From NCBI GenBank assembly GCA_002812745.2, contig NCSJ02000361.1:1-41134 (forward strand): a stretch of 41,134 nucleotides of DNA. The letters are read 5' to 3'. Source of the DNA: Scytalidium lignicola (lineage: Eukaryota; Ascomycota; Leotiomycetes). The position numbers and the translations under genes were made by a program. Positions 11,327 through 22,477 of this stretch are shown piece by piece. The first letter of the stretch is position 1; every line of letters begins with the position of its first letter. Under the pieces are notes generated by a model. That model was not told the origin of the DNA, made no database searches, and saw only the letters and a program-made list of their open reading frames with translations.

Positions 11327-12353
11327 CTATGAGGTCTTATCCATCCAATGTTCATCTCCGCCTAAATATCTATAAACAACCCGTGAATCTAAATCTCTAC
11401 ATCGAGGATCATTGCTTGCACCAGTATAAGTCTCTAACCCGACTTCACCAAGTACATTTTTTGATCCAACCCTCTCCGCCATTCCTACAGCGAGCGCAAA
11501 ATCCTTACGCATCAATTGTACTTTAAATCCCTCTTTATAGCCCTTAGAAGAAGGAGCTTCAGCATATACCCCAGGGACTGGGTTAAACCTGTCGCAAATA
11601 GTATTCTGGGCTGTTCCTGCGGCATAGACTTTGGCAAGTACTCTTGGGTCAATCCCCGATCGCATGCCCATATCCATTGCCTCCGAACACGCAATGGCGA
11701 TAATGCCTGAGAGATAGTTGTTTGACAACTTTGCTGCGAGACCTAAAGAAGGCCCACCACAAGGTATGATGTCCTTGCCCATCATTTGGAGTAATGGAGT
11801 CAGTCGGTTTATGTTTGGATCCGTTTCGGAGGAACCCAGGAAAAATGCAATTGTTCCTTTGACAGCCCCAACTACACCACCACTTACGGGTGCATCGTAA
11901 AATGATGCTGTGGGGAATTTTTCGGCAATATGGTCTTTCACAGCGAGGCTTGTCGCAGTATCAATTGTTGAACAATCAATTAACAGCTTCCCCGAGATAT
12001 CCGTGCTGCAGATTCCGCTCTGAGGATCAAGATATACCGATCTAACATGTGCTCCTTCCGGTACCATCGTTATGATTATATCCTGAAATGACGTAAGAGT
12101 TAACAAAATAAACATCTTCACAAAAATGGGGTTTTAGCAATCTTACTGAAGATTCTGCCACCTCTTTCGCGTTCGCCCCCTTGATAATCCTCTCAGGAAA
12201 TTCGGCACAGAACTCATCTACTACAGTCTGTACAACGTCGAAGACGTGAATTCGCGTTCCTTGGGGGAGTTTGTTGGCCAGATGTCTTGCCATTGGCTTC
12301 CCCATAGCCCCCAGGCCAATGAACCCAAGGGCGTTGGTCTTCAGAGCTTCCAT
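11327..12353 (-). CDS. 3-hydroxyisobutyrate dehydrogenase-type beta-hydroxyacid dehydrogenase
   Basis: Oxidises a beta-hydroxyacid with NAD(P)+; the best-known member works in valine catabolism (3-hydroxyisobutyrate to methylmalonate semialdehyde). Two exons, 12353-12147 and 12082-11327, join in phase to give 320 residues. The Rossmann motif GFIGLGAMGKPMA puts GxGxxG at 13-18. The substrate-binding motif DAPVSGG is at 132-138, and the catalytic lysine is Lys187 in GLAAKLSNNYL. All diagnostic residues are intact. The start is ATG 12353; the ORF extends upstream only by a GTG. No clear mitochondrial presequence is visible, so it may be a cytosolic paralogue rather than the housekeeping enzyme. 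It is divergent from the metallo-beta-lactamase gene. Confidence 0.93.
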
Positions 12354-12720
12354 GGTGTAAAATGACACCGTGCCCGGAAAGCTACAAGGTATGAAGGATG
12401 GTCTTGAGTCAAAAATATCCGTTCACAGTAGTGAAAATTAATTTGAACTAAAAACAAAGAAAAGTTTTGGTTAAGATGTGACAAAAACTGTATTCCCCGA
12501 CGATCCCCGCACTCGTCATTAGCTGGTACTGAACAGAAAGTGCCATTGCATGCGGGGAAAGGCGGTGGTTTACTCGCGGCAATGACCCCAAAAACATCTG
12601 GGTCCTGAGAGACCGGCGGTACTGCTAAATCGAGAAGTCGGGATAATAGTACCTAGGAGTAGGTTCTTTCACTTTATAACGTATTATTTATCTTGCCTTC
12701 TTTCTTCATGATAGAAGTTT
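12354..12720. promoter_or_regulatory. shared divergent promoter with CreA-like sites
   Basis: This 367-bp region separates the dehydrogenase and lactonase-like genes. It contains GCGGGGAAAGG at 12552-12562, plus TTCCCCGA at 12493-12500 and TCCCCGC at 12504-12510 on the other strand. GCGGGG fits the CreA/Mig1 consensus SYGGRG. Regulation by carbon source is inferred, not shown. Confidence 0.5.
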
Positions 12721-13831
12721 ATGCTGGGGCTGTTGGCAACTGCTCAGAACACCATGTCTACAGTTCGCGTAGAACAGAATGCTCCGCCTTCCCCACCTCC
12801 AGAAAAGACAGCAGCGACAGTCCAAGTTCACGCCCTAACTGCCGGCCATCTCACGCTTCCAGAAAATCACTTTGTACATCCGGCTTCAGATCTGGCCAGG
12901 AGCACGGTTCCATCGCTAGCATTCCTTATCCAGCATGAGAATCTTGAAAATGGGAAGAAAACTCGCATAGTATTCGATCTCGGGCTGCGGAGGGATCTTG
13001 AACGTTATCCAGAACCAATCCAACGGCATGCAGCAACACGTCAGCCAATCAGTACAGACCCAGATATTGTTAAGAGTTTAGCCGCAGGAGGTTTGACTCC
13101 GAATGATATAGATTATGTTATGTATTCCCACGTAAGTCGTTTCGTCTCTTTGAGTTTATGTTGACATGCTCTCCTCTACTTCACGAATTTAACGTATTTA
13201 TTTACTTTTGCATCAGGTACACTGGGATCACATTGGAGAGCCTCGGGATTTTACTCGGAGCACGTTTATTATCGGTCCTGGATCGATGGATCTACTCCAA
13301 GGAACTTCGTCTTCTCTTCGCGGAAGCCATTCACACTTTGAGCAGGATCTTCTCCCTCAATCTAGGACGTTTGAGCTAAATCCTACTTCCATAAAGAAGG
13401 AGCTAAACAACCATAAGATTTTGACAGTAGATCAGCCTGGTGTGCCAAACTTTCAGCGTCCCTGGGTTTCTTATCTCAATCTACCATCTACCATTGACCT
13501 TTTCCAAGACGGAAGCCTCTACATTGTGGACGCGCCCGGCCATTTACCAGGACATATCAACCTCTTGGCCCGAACCGGACCTGAAGAGAGTGTATATCTA
13601 GCCGGTGACGCTTGTCATGACAGAAGAATTTTGAGGAAGGAGAAGACCATTGGCACATGGTGTGATTCGGAGGGCTTTACCTGTTGCATCCATTCTAATC
13701 GTGAGGCGGCAGAACAAACAATCGAACGCATTAGAGGGCTAGAAAATGGGGGTATTGAGGTCATCTTTGCACATGATATAGAATGGGAATGGAACCCGGA
13801 GAATAGATCCCGTTTTTGGGGTTCAGGATAA
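12721..13831 (+). CDS. metallo-beta-lactamase-fold hydrolase, lactonase-like
   Basis: Predicted zinc hydrolase, resembling fungal and bacterial N-acyl homoserine lactonase-type proteins. Two exons, 12721-13131 and 13217-13831 (intron 13132-13216), give 341 residues. The metal motif HVHWDH spans the splice junction: His137, His139, Asp141, His142. A third ligand is probably His246 in DAPGHLPGH, the bridging Asp is Asp268 in LAGDACHD, and His323 in FAHDIEW is the last ligand. All metal residues are present. ATG 12754 is an alternative start. The neighbours (a beta-hydroxyacid dehydrogenase and an organic-anion permease) suggest it opens a lactone or ester ring; substrate is unknown. A glyoxalase-like or arylesterase role cannot be excluded. 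Confidence 0.9.
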
Positions 13832-14313
13832 GGGTGATTAGATTCGTAGATAGAAGTTGTGAAAATAGATATACCGTCTATTCTTTTTCTAATATTCAAT
13901 TCTAGGTGCCGTACAAGTATTTAAGCCAGTATCGGATTACCAAGGAGCTTTTGCACCAGATAGCCTTATATTTACCCAATGGTATGATATAAAATCTTTT
14001 GTAAAACAGAATTTGTCTCTCAAACCAGTACGTATCGCAGACCTAAAACTTTATCATATTCTCTAAATACTAGCATTCTGGTAGAATGTACCTTCTGAAG
14101 GTTCTTTCCCTGCTAATAGATTTGTATAATACAAGAAGCATCATTTGCTAACTCATAGAATTTAACAAATTATGCTCTTCTAAAACATTGTAAAGTCATA
14201 AAGAACGCAATTCTTCAAATAGCAACTAGCTTAACATCTCAGAGGTAAAGATAAAGATATGAGGACAATGTTTCCCCTTACGTGGCCATTTAATCACCAC
14301 AAGTAGCTAAGTT
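13832..14313. other. convergent 3' intergenic region
   Basis: Lies between the convergent lactonase-like and permease genes. AT-rich, with no ORF, repeat or RNA gene that I can support. Confidence 0.5.
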
Positions 14314-16133
14314 CTAGTACTGATAGACAAACTCTGGAGCACGATCAGTGAACTCAAGTACAGGTGTCACATGGTCGGGATCCATGGCCTTCTTTCCAGC
14401 GTCTCTCCTCTGGTAGATGAACCTTACAATCCACCAACCAATCCACGCAAAAGCAAGACAGCCAAGAGACCAGGAATGCCCAAGAGTGAATTTAGGCGCT
14501 GACTTGGTCTGATAGATTTGGCCCGAGACCACACCACCAATATTCGTCAGTGTCAGCAAGATGCCCAGACTGGCAGCACGTTTCCCATCGGGGGCACAAT
14601 TGGCAGAAAGCCACGCGATATTTGTCCCAGTGCAGAGGAAACATGCTGTGGCGATGAGATAGGTGGCGAAGTATTCTACACCTGCTGATACTTTGCAGAG
14701 AAGAATCGCATAGCCGGCAACACCGATTGGAGCGCAGACTATGAGTGTCCAGAACTTTGTTTTGTACCTGTCTGAAATGTAGGCACCCACAGCATAGACA
14801 AGAGCACCCCATAAGTTGACTAGTAATTATTTCGTTAGTAATGGTGCTGTCAGAAAGTTGAAAGATTGAGGTTACCTGGAATGACAAGATACTGAGTTTG
14901 AACCGTAGAGTAATGAAAGCCATTCTTGATGATAATTGGCAGGAAAGTACCGAAACCTAGAGAATAGGTTAGTATAAAACACAAAAGTCGTCCACAGAGA
15001 GAGATGAGAGAGAGAGATCCGTTACATACCATAGAGAATTGTCACGACAGCTATCTGAATGACTCCGTGAACCCAACTCTTCACATCCCCGGCAGCCTCT
15101 TTAACATCCTTCATTGTATAGTGCCCTGACCCACCACTATATGCTTCCATCATCTCTGCACGACGCCTCATGATGGCCTTGTCTTCATCGTTCAAAAAGT
15201 AGGCGGTCTCAAAGTTCTTAGGGACCACGAAGACACAAACCCCTGCCCAGATAATGGTAATGATGCCTTCAAGGATGTAGAGCCTTGAAAGATGATTAGT
15301 ATCGTGATGATTGCATCAAAGTAATGAAACTATTTCTTACCAACGCCAACCAGGTTTACCTGCGATACCATCCATATGCAAGATTGCCCATGCCAACAAT
15401 CCTCCAAACGCTCCTGACAAAGCCGATGCAACTAGGCGCTGTTAGTAACGAATAGAGGTGTGGATGATGTGGTGCCATTCTACTTACTAAAGAGATAAGC
15501 AACCCGGATACCGAGTTCTTCGCGCTTGTACCAGTTGCACAGGAATAGGGTCATTGATGGGAAAAGACAGCCTTCGAAGAAACCGAGGAGAATTCGCGTC
15601 ACGATGAGTGAAGGAAAGCCCTGGACGAAGCCCGTGGACATGCAGACGACGCCCCAGAAGAAGGTAATAATTGGGATGACTCGGTTGAATTGGAGTCTCT
15701 TGACGAGGAGTGATGATGGGAACTTTGTTCAATAGTTAGCTGTCATGTCTTCGCTAGATGGGGCGATTGTCTTTTAGAAGACTTACTTCTGCAAGAATGT
15801 AGAAGATGTAGAAAACCGAAACCGCAGTCTAGGAACATTTGTTAGCAAATGTTTCATCCAAGAAAGAGAGATTGGGTGTTTTAAACAAACATTAAGCTCA
15901 GTTCCTTTCAGATGAATATCCTCTATCATTCCTTGCGTGGCAGCGAAGCCAATGTTCCCTCGGTCGAGATAACTGATGAGCATCAACAGCATCATCACAG
16001 GAGCAATGAAGCAATCCAACTTCCGCACTAAAATTGCCTCCTTCCGTTTGTATTCAGCTACCTCAGGAGAATCATCCTGGATATGCTCATGGAAGTCCTC
16101 CTGGATCTTCTCGTCGGCCAAAGAAGAGCCCAT
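14314..16133 (-). CDS. MFS permease, anion:cation symporter (Dal5/Tna1/Liz1-like) family
   Basis: Plasma-membrane importer of small organic anions; relatives carry allantoate, nicotinate or pantothenate. Seven exons join in phase: 16133-15891, 15828-15787, 15722-15488, 15431-15341, 15283-15030, 14956-14876 and 14819-14314, for 483 residues, a normal length. Motifs include LISYLDRGNIGFA in TM1, TRILLGFFEGCLFPSMTLFL, NWYKREE after it, and AWLSANCAPDGKRAA in the C-terminal half. The splice joints run through clean transmembrane segments, which supports the model. The N-terminus is acidic and cytosolic. GCGGGG(G)AA(A) sites sit upstream at 16306-16315, 16487-16496 and 16509-16520. Substrate is not predictable; linkage to the lactonase and dehydrogenase suggests a carboxylate. 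Confidence 0.93.
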
Positions 16134-16846
16134 CGTTAATAGGGAAAATGCAAGAAAGGCAAAATAATAATGTTGTCAATCAAACAGATTTTCCTATTTG
16201 CTTGCTATTTTGGATCTGGCAATGATATGTCGCTTTAATCCTGGGGGCTTCAATATATGGACCTGGTCACTTGAAACCTTGGGGTAAATAAACTCCGTAC
16301 CGTTGGCGGGGAAAGAGTAGGCCGGATGAAAATGACCGTGAAATCATGCGATGTTAAGGCCATTTAAGAAGCATGATGCTTGGAAGTGGTTACATTGTAG
16401 CCTTAGGAATACTGCCGTTACGTCTAACAACTAACTACCGTGATTTATGCGGTTTGGGGTCAAGGCTGTTAGGATTTGGGGTAAAAGCGGGGGAAGTCTC
16501 CAAATAATGCGGGGGAAAGACATTTGATATAACGGTGTGGCGCCAATACCGCTCTTCTCATCTTCCCTGTTTCTCTTGTCAGATTTTGATAATGATCGGC
16601 TCTCTTAGTCTGCTGTGCCTTGTTTTTTAGCCTCAATAGGCAAATGCTTTATGCCGAGGGCACAATAATATTTGTGTACCCCTACATATACAGTATTTGA
16701 CACGAAACAGTTGCCTGATGCAGCCAAGGCTAGGATCAAAGAGTCAAGCTTAATCTTGCAACCTGAATAATAATATTTTCATACCTGTTAACAACTTTAT
16801 ACTTGAGACTTAAGAACTATATACGAAGAGACCAAAAAATCACCCT
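16134..16846. promoter_or_regulatory. permease promoter region with three CreA-like sites
   Basis: This stretch holds the promoter of the permease and the 3' flank of the LaeA-like gene. GCGGGGAAAG (16306-16315), GCGGGGGAAG (16487-16496) and GCGGGGGAAAGA (16509-16520) share a core with the divergent promoter at 12354-12720. No other gene is seen. Confidence 0.45.
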
Positions 16847-18105
16847 TTACTGTGCATTCATAGGCTTCCGACCGTATACCACGTTTCTACACAACCAGTC
16901 AGCAAGGTCATTTTATAATAGCTGAGGATCGTAAGATCTTACATTGGCAAATACGCATGTATTGAAGGGTCCCTAACATCCTTCTTAACCTTTTCCAGGA
17001 ACTCGCGTATGTCATCCGGCTTCCATCCCATCAACTGCATCACCTTCAAGCTGATGCCCTCAATTCCACGCAACAAATCAGCTTGCCAGTACATCGCAAC
17101 CAACTTGAAGTAGTCCCCCTTAGCCCAAGGGCTCGTTGGCCAGAAGAAGCTTCTCTCCACGACGTCTTCAAATCCAATCTCTTGCATCCAGCGCTTATAA
17201 TGCTGCGCATTGGTCCATGGACGTCCTGACTTAGCAGCCCCAGCGACCACTATCTCGTTCCACTTATAGACATTTGAGTCTACGGGAGCCTGGCCGATGT
17301 ACTTGAATGGGAAAGTGCCGTCTTGCAATTCCAAGTATCCTCCTGGAGCGAGAGACTTATACGCCTCGCGCAGCACTGACGGTGGATCCTTGAAACATGA
17401 AAGCAGCGCTCGGCCATGGATGAAATCGAACTTCTCAGCAAATATCCACTCATCTTCAGCATCATCGATCTCAAACCGACAATTTGGCGGCACGTATAAT
17501 GGCTGGATGGCGCTGAGATCGGTGCCCAATACGCGCGCATCTGGATACTGCTGTGCGAATTCAATGGCCCAGACCCCGGTGCCGGTAGCAGTATCGAGGA
17601 CTTCCTGGGGATTCTTGATCGGGGCCAGATGCAACCTCCCGTTCAGGGTTACACCGAAGAGGGCATGCTGCAGATCCAGTCGATCTTGCTCTTCTTTATC
17701 GTTAGGCAATGGGTATTTACCTTGCTTATATCGATGATACGTCCGGCCGTTTTCCTCGATGTGTTCGTAGATGCTGGATCGTAATGAAGCCGTTGATGTG
17801 CTATCTCATAGTCAGGCTTGAGAGTTCGTAAACGTGCAGTAGGGTCAGGGTTTCTCACGCAATGCTTACTCCAGCAATAGCAGAGTCCTTGTCGTTCTAG
17901 TGATGTTAAAATACAGTAATACACCTCATTCAATTAGACTGTAGCTACAACTCACTAGTACACTGTCAGTATCAACGGAAGGTGTCTGCGGCGCGCTACC
18001 AGATCCCCAAGTGACTACATTCTCTAGTGCGGCACCGTCTTGGTCTTGATCGTCCGCTGGTGCTTTGCCTTCCGCAGCCGCATCGTGCGTGGCAGATTCA
18101 CTCAT
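16847..18105 (-). CDS. LaeA-like SAM-dependent methyltransferase
   Basis: Class I methyltransferase of the LaeA/TAM type; LaeA itself is a nuclear regulator of secondary metabolism, but most paralogues are uncharacterised. Four exons fit: 18105-17956, 17896-17859 (38 nt), 17800-16943 and 16886-16847 (13 codons), giving 361 residues. The acidic N-terminus leads into TASLRSSIYEHIEENGRTYH, a hallmark of this family. SAM motif I is DTATGTG at 132-138. Then come the post-I region (VLGTDLSAIQP) and LAPGGYLELQD. The small last exon supplies the usual ending VVYGRKP; a model that stops at the TAA at 16939-16941 would miss it. The donor of intron 2 must be the GTGAGA at 17858, because the nearby GTAAGC gives the wrong phase. 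Confidence 0.92.
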
Positions 18106-18927
18106 CTCTGTAGCACATGCGCATACAGCTTCAGGTTACACGAAGCAGGCGGATACGTACTGCTACGACGCTGAAAGAACAGAAATGTGAATTTTGAAAT
18201 CGATTTCCCCCACCTTTGCAGGAAATGTAACGGAGCGCGGAGCGCGGGGATACTCGATAGGGCCGGCCCCTTGCACCGTAGCAATTGGCCAGCGGAGACG
18301 AAGCATCAACGGCCAATAATGTGTGCGCGGTTATACGAGGACGTTGTATGGCTAATTCCAGATTTCTAATTTTGGCAATTTATTATAGATGAGGCTAGTC
18401 TTTATTTGCTTTCTCATGACTTTTTAAATAATTCGATAATCAATTCCATAAACATAGTTAGAATTGTTTATTAGTCTTTGAAATGTGTATACTAGTGATT
18501 AATCAAGTGTTAAATGTCNTTTTTATTTTATTTATTTGTTAAATGTTAGTTTACGAAGCTAGTCGATTACATAATTTAATGATCATAAGTGTTCATTGAA
18601 TTAAGCTTACAAAAAAGCGGTCCATAATTGTATAAATATAACCTATCAACAAAATAAGATTCTCTTGAGCGTTTGATAATGGGTGTTATATGTAGAAACA
18701 AAAACAAGAGCTTTCTTGCAATACATGTTTATTATTGAGCACAAATATTGAGCTCCATACCACAAACACTACAGCAAGGCTAATATGATATTTTACGATG
18801 GGTCATATTCACCCTTGGTGGTGAAGTCTAATAGATAATCAATGTACTCAGNTTTTATTTAAAAATAAATAAAATTTGTATCAATTATCTAATATTACTA
18901 GAATATCGTTAAGAAATATTTTTTAGG
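18106..18927. other. AT-rich intergenic region
   Basis: The first 200 bp is GC-richer and probably the LaeA-like promoter, with GCGCGGGGA near 18242. The rest is AT-rich, with Ns at 18519 and 18852 beside T runs, and holds no credible gene. Short TTTTATTTATTT tracts near both Ns are weakly complementary. Confidence 0.45.
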
Positions 18928-21580
18928 TTAGAAAATATCTCTCATCATTCGGGATACATCAACTCCTCTTCCAAGTACTGTCGAAAGACCTTCTCCAGTG
19001 CTGCGAAGTTGTCCTACCGTAGTTTCCATTCTATCAACATCCGAGTTAGACTCAGGCACCCTAAAGCCCTCATACACAGTGGCTGCCTGAAATAGATCAG
19101 TCAACTCATTACTTATTTGTTGCCCATTCATAGAACTATTCCGTAGCTCGTTCCATGACGGGATTTCTTCATATATTATTACGTTATCCATTTCATCCCT
19201 AGTCTGATTTGTCGTTGTGACAGGAGGAAGGTTCGCTGATTCTGCTCTACGTGGGAGGAGACCAAGCTTATCTACAACCTCCCGAAGTTCCCTGACAGTC
19301 CTATACAATTGCCTAGACACGTAAGACTTGATATTGAGGTGCTTGAGGAGGTCTAACGCTGTGTAAAACTTCTCATGCAGTTGACCGGCAAACTCAAGAG
19401 GCGCATGCAGCACTGCCAGCAGCAGGATTGAAATAGCTGCGATGAGAAAATGGTTGAAGCAGATTGGCTGACGCTGATAAAGATCTGTGGTATCATTGAG
19501 TCTTGTCAGAACATCGATCGTGTTCTTGGCTAGATTGAGAGTGACCTCTGCCAATTCCCTATTTTGCATGATACTTGCAGCAGAGTATAAAACAGATCGA
19601 TATATTAGCATTCTCATCTGGTTTCCTCGGAGATGCAACATGACACGCATGCGTTGAAGAGCGCGGGTAACCTGTTCGCTATTTGTTGAGTCTTCAGCAG
19701 AGTATTTCAGCTCATCAGGGATCTGTTGAAACCATTGCAAAACCTTGTAATCAAGGTATTCGATATCACAAAGTTTGGTATCGGTTGCGCATGCAGACCC
19801 CAACCCTGAGTACCAAACCTTGGAACAAACAGAGTTTAAGGCGATCATGCATCTAAGATATGGGTATGAGGAATCCTGATTGCTCAATGGACAACGTAAG
19901 CGTAGAACCAGTGGCTCATTTAGTGGATATCAAACTCACCGGTTTTGGCAGAAGAGGGTCAATATCTTCATCTCGAATTATAAATGGTAATCCCGTTTCA
20001 AGACTATATCGATAGTCCAGACCATACACAGTCCAAAAGAGTGTGGTCGCCACCATTTGATCTGATTCTGCAGGAAAGATTCTTGCCAATGCATCGCGTC
20101 GGTGCAATCCAAGTTCGACGCACATGCGAGCGGCGATACCAATAATCCTGTAAGCTAATATATCATCATCATGATGAAAATGTTAGGTTGCCTAGAGCAA
20201 GAACGAAAATTAATTCACATCGCCCTTCGTCTCAAGACCATCCAAAACTTACTAATAATGCCACCAACTTGATGGTATCAATATCCACTGACTGTGAGAT
20301 CTTAGCGTCAATAGAGGCTTTCACCGTGTTAAAGATACGCTCTCCCATCTCACTCTGACCTCTGCCCTCTATTACCAACGAAATAGCGAGTATTAGCTTC
20401 AGGGGCTTAGTTTTATCATCGCTCATATGTTCAGGCCCTGGCAGACCATATCGAGCTAGTCCACTGCTAATAGCCGCCTCTAGAACTGTATATAATAGAT
20501 TAGTATGTGAGATCACATCTTCGATGTCAAGAATCGGGTACAAGACAAGGCTCTCTTCTTGAAATATTCTGCATAGCCGAATAGCCTCTTCCCGAGTTAT
20601 AGATAGAAGTGGGTCTATAGATAAACGCGGTTGGATAGCACTGGGAACTAGCTGGTGGAAGTCAATAGATGTTGGTTCAAGAGGTGTTGGCCCTTCGCGC
20701 ATTCCAGTCTCAGCTTGGGTAGTGATACCCATGGTCTCCAAACTGGACTTGGCAACATCTAGATCAAATGCAGTGCTCATTGGGTCATGAAAGCTGAGGC
20801 GGTTGTGTGGCAGTTCGGCAGCTGAGGGTTGAATAACCTGCGATCCTGGGGGTAAGTTAGACAAAGAAGGCCTGCACAAAACCTCCCGTTGACTATCCGC
20901 TTCGATGGTAGAGAATCCTGGCCGTCTTTGGGGCTGGGGACCGTGAGATCCAGAAAGTGTTTTGACCTGTTTCTGTAGCGAGGTAACTTGTTCTCCGAGG
21001 GTATTAATGAGTTCCTTGATAGACTGGAACTCCCTAGCCACAATATCCCTTATTAGCATGATAACTAACTAAACTGAAGCAAAGTGAATGACTAAGATGA
21101 AGGAACCAACAAAATAAACTAAGCGGGATTGGTTATACAAGAAGGAAACTTCTTCTCACTCCGAATGCCTGCAGGTAGAACTGCAGTTATTATTAGGCGT
21201 ATACTGACCTATTGCAGATGTCAGTCTCTGGAACGGTCAAAGGACAAATTCACCTACACTCAAGGTTCAAGCGGCCACAACGCTGGCACGGGACTTGACC
21301 GTTACATTTGATCTTCCTCCTTTTGCACCCATCACTATAAGATCATTAATACCACATTAGCCATGACCGAAATTAAAATAGCCAGATGTAACAAAAGGAT
21401 GGTGACATACCATGCGAGCGAGGTGTAACGATTTCGCTTTATGCGCATGTTGGTTCCGCTACCTAATGCGGACATTCTGCTTGTTATGTCGTCCCGCGGA
21501 GCAGGTGCAGCGGGCTCTACGTGTATCTCAGCGGCCACTTGTGAGACATCATTGCCTATCCGAGGAGGGTTAGAAGGCAT
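18928..21580 (-). pseudogene. Zn2Cys6 (Gal4-type) transcription factor with one premature stop
   Basis: Six exons fit in phase: 21580-21411, 21334-21258, 21168-21139 (30 nt), 21064-20253, 20191-19940 and 19875-18928; 762 codons in all. The zinc cluster is assembled from three exons: Cys57, 60, 67, 73, 76 and 83, with spacing C-x2-C-x6-C-x5-C-x2-C-x6-C. A coiled-coil segment follows (EFQSIKELINTLGEQV...). The fungal-specific domain includes ILAYRIIGIAARMCVELGLH. Exon 5 begins GCA ACC TAA CAT: the TAA (20183-20185, codon 366) falls where relatives have a tyrosine before H-F. The phase on both sides is right, so this is a nonsense codon, not a mis-set intron. It may be a real null allele or a read error. 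Divergent from the small gene at 21915. Confidence 0.82.
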
Positions 21581-21914
21581 GTCTGGACAGTAAAAGTAAG
21601 ACGCAAGAGTTTTGACTCTGATAATAATATGGTAATTATTCACGTTATAACCCAAGGGCGGAACGCGAGCCGCCGAAACCGCTTCAGGAATAAGCTTCTA
21701 TTGGCCACAAATAAGATTTTGGAACCCTTCGATGTCAAGATCGGAGGGCGGAGGGCGGAAAGTACAGCCGCTCTTTACGTGTAATGTCGCCACCCAGCTC
21801 TGATGGGTTTTGTCGAAATTCATATACGCTGCAAAACCGGATCTATTCACTCAGAACAATCTTACTTCTGGTGTATATTTAATTAGTTAATAAGGCTATT
21901 TTATTCCATCGAAG
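21581..21914. other. divergent promoter region
   Basis: Separates the Zn2Cys6 gene (-) from the unknown gene (+). It contains a short GGAGGGCGGAGGGCGG direct repeat at about 21742-21759. Nothing else is recognised. Confidence 0.45.
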
Positions 21915-22477
21915 ATGTCCGAAAAGTCCCTCCAACCTGCTACAGTGATGACAAGTCGTTCCCAAACAATGCGCTTTACAGCCATAGGTAACCCTATGCC
22001 ATCAGAACCTAGCCTCCCTACACTGGCAAAATCAAGCATGGGCGGCATCACAGCACCGCAATATCCACCTTTCAAATTCACAGACGACTCAATCATTCGC
22101 GTAGTTGTTAGAATCCACAAGACGGGTGTGCAAACGTCTGTGCAGTACTGATGTGTTGAGCATGAGCAGCCGCTGAGAAATTTAACAGATCTAAAAAACC
22201 CCGATATGGATCTCGTGTACTTCAGAACGTGAGAAATACAATTCTAGGAAGACACCCAGAGAGTAAGGATGTGAAAATTGTGGGCATGCCACGAAAGGAC
22301 TACTTTAAGTATTTCGCCCGCGATGTAAACAATGTGTATATTGGTACAGAGCCAGAGAGGTTTTGGACCGAAAAGGAGTTAGATGCTGAGTTTGGAAGAT
22401 ATACGGATAATCATCTGTCAAGATGGACGATGAGCTTGGAAGAAGGAAGAGTCTGTATGGTTGAGGCTGAAGCATAG
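21915..22477 (+). CDS. hypothetical protein, two exons
   Basis: I do not recognise this protein. Exons 21915-22125 and 22170-22477, with a 44-bp intron (22126-22169, GTGTGC...GCAG), join in phase to give 172 residues. The joined middle is basic (EKFNRSKKPRYGSRVLQNVRN), then comes a charged, aromatic-rich C-terminal part (MPRKDYFKYFARDVNNVYIG). There is no signal peptide or membrane segment. The N-terminal 50 residues are Ser/Pro-rich and probably disordered. The alternative acceptor at 22166 would add one Ala. Conserved-looking codon use on both sides of the intron supports a real gene. A role is not predictable; it shares a divergent promoter with the Zn2Cys6 regulator. Confidence 0.6.

Noticed and set aside
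18500..18880. Weak inverted repeat between TTTTATTTATTT tracts
   Set aside because: Low-complexity AT sequence beside Ns; pairing is too short and imperfect to support an element.
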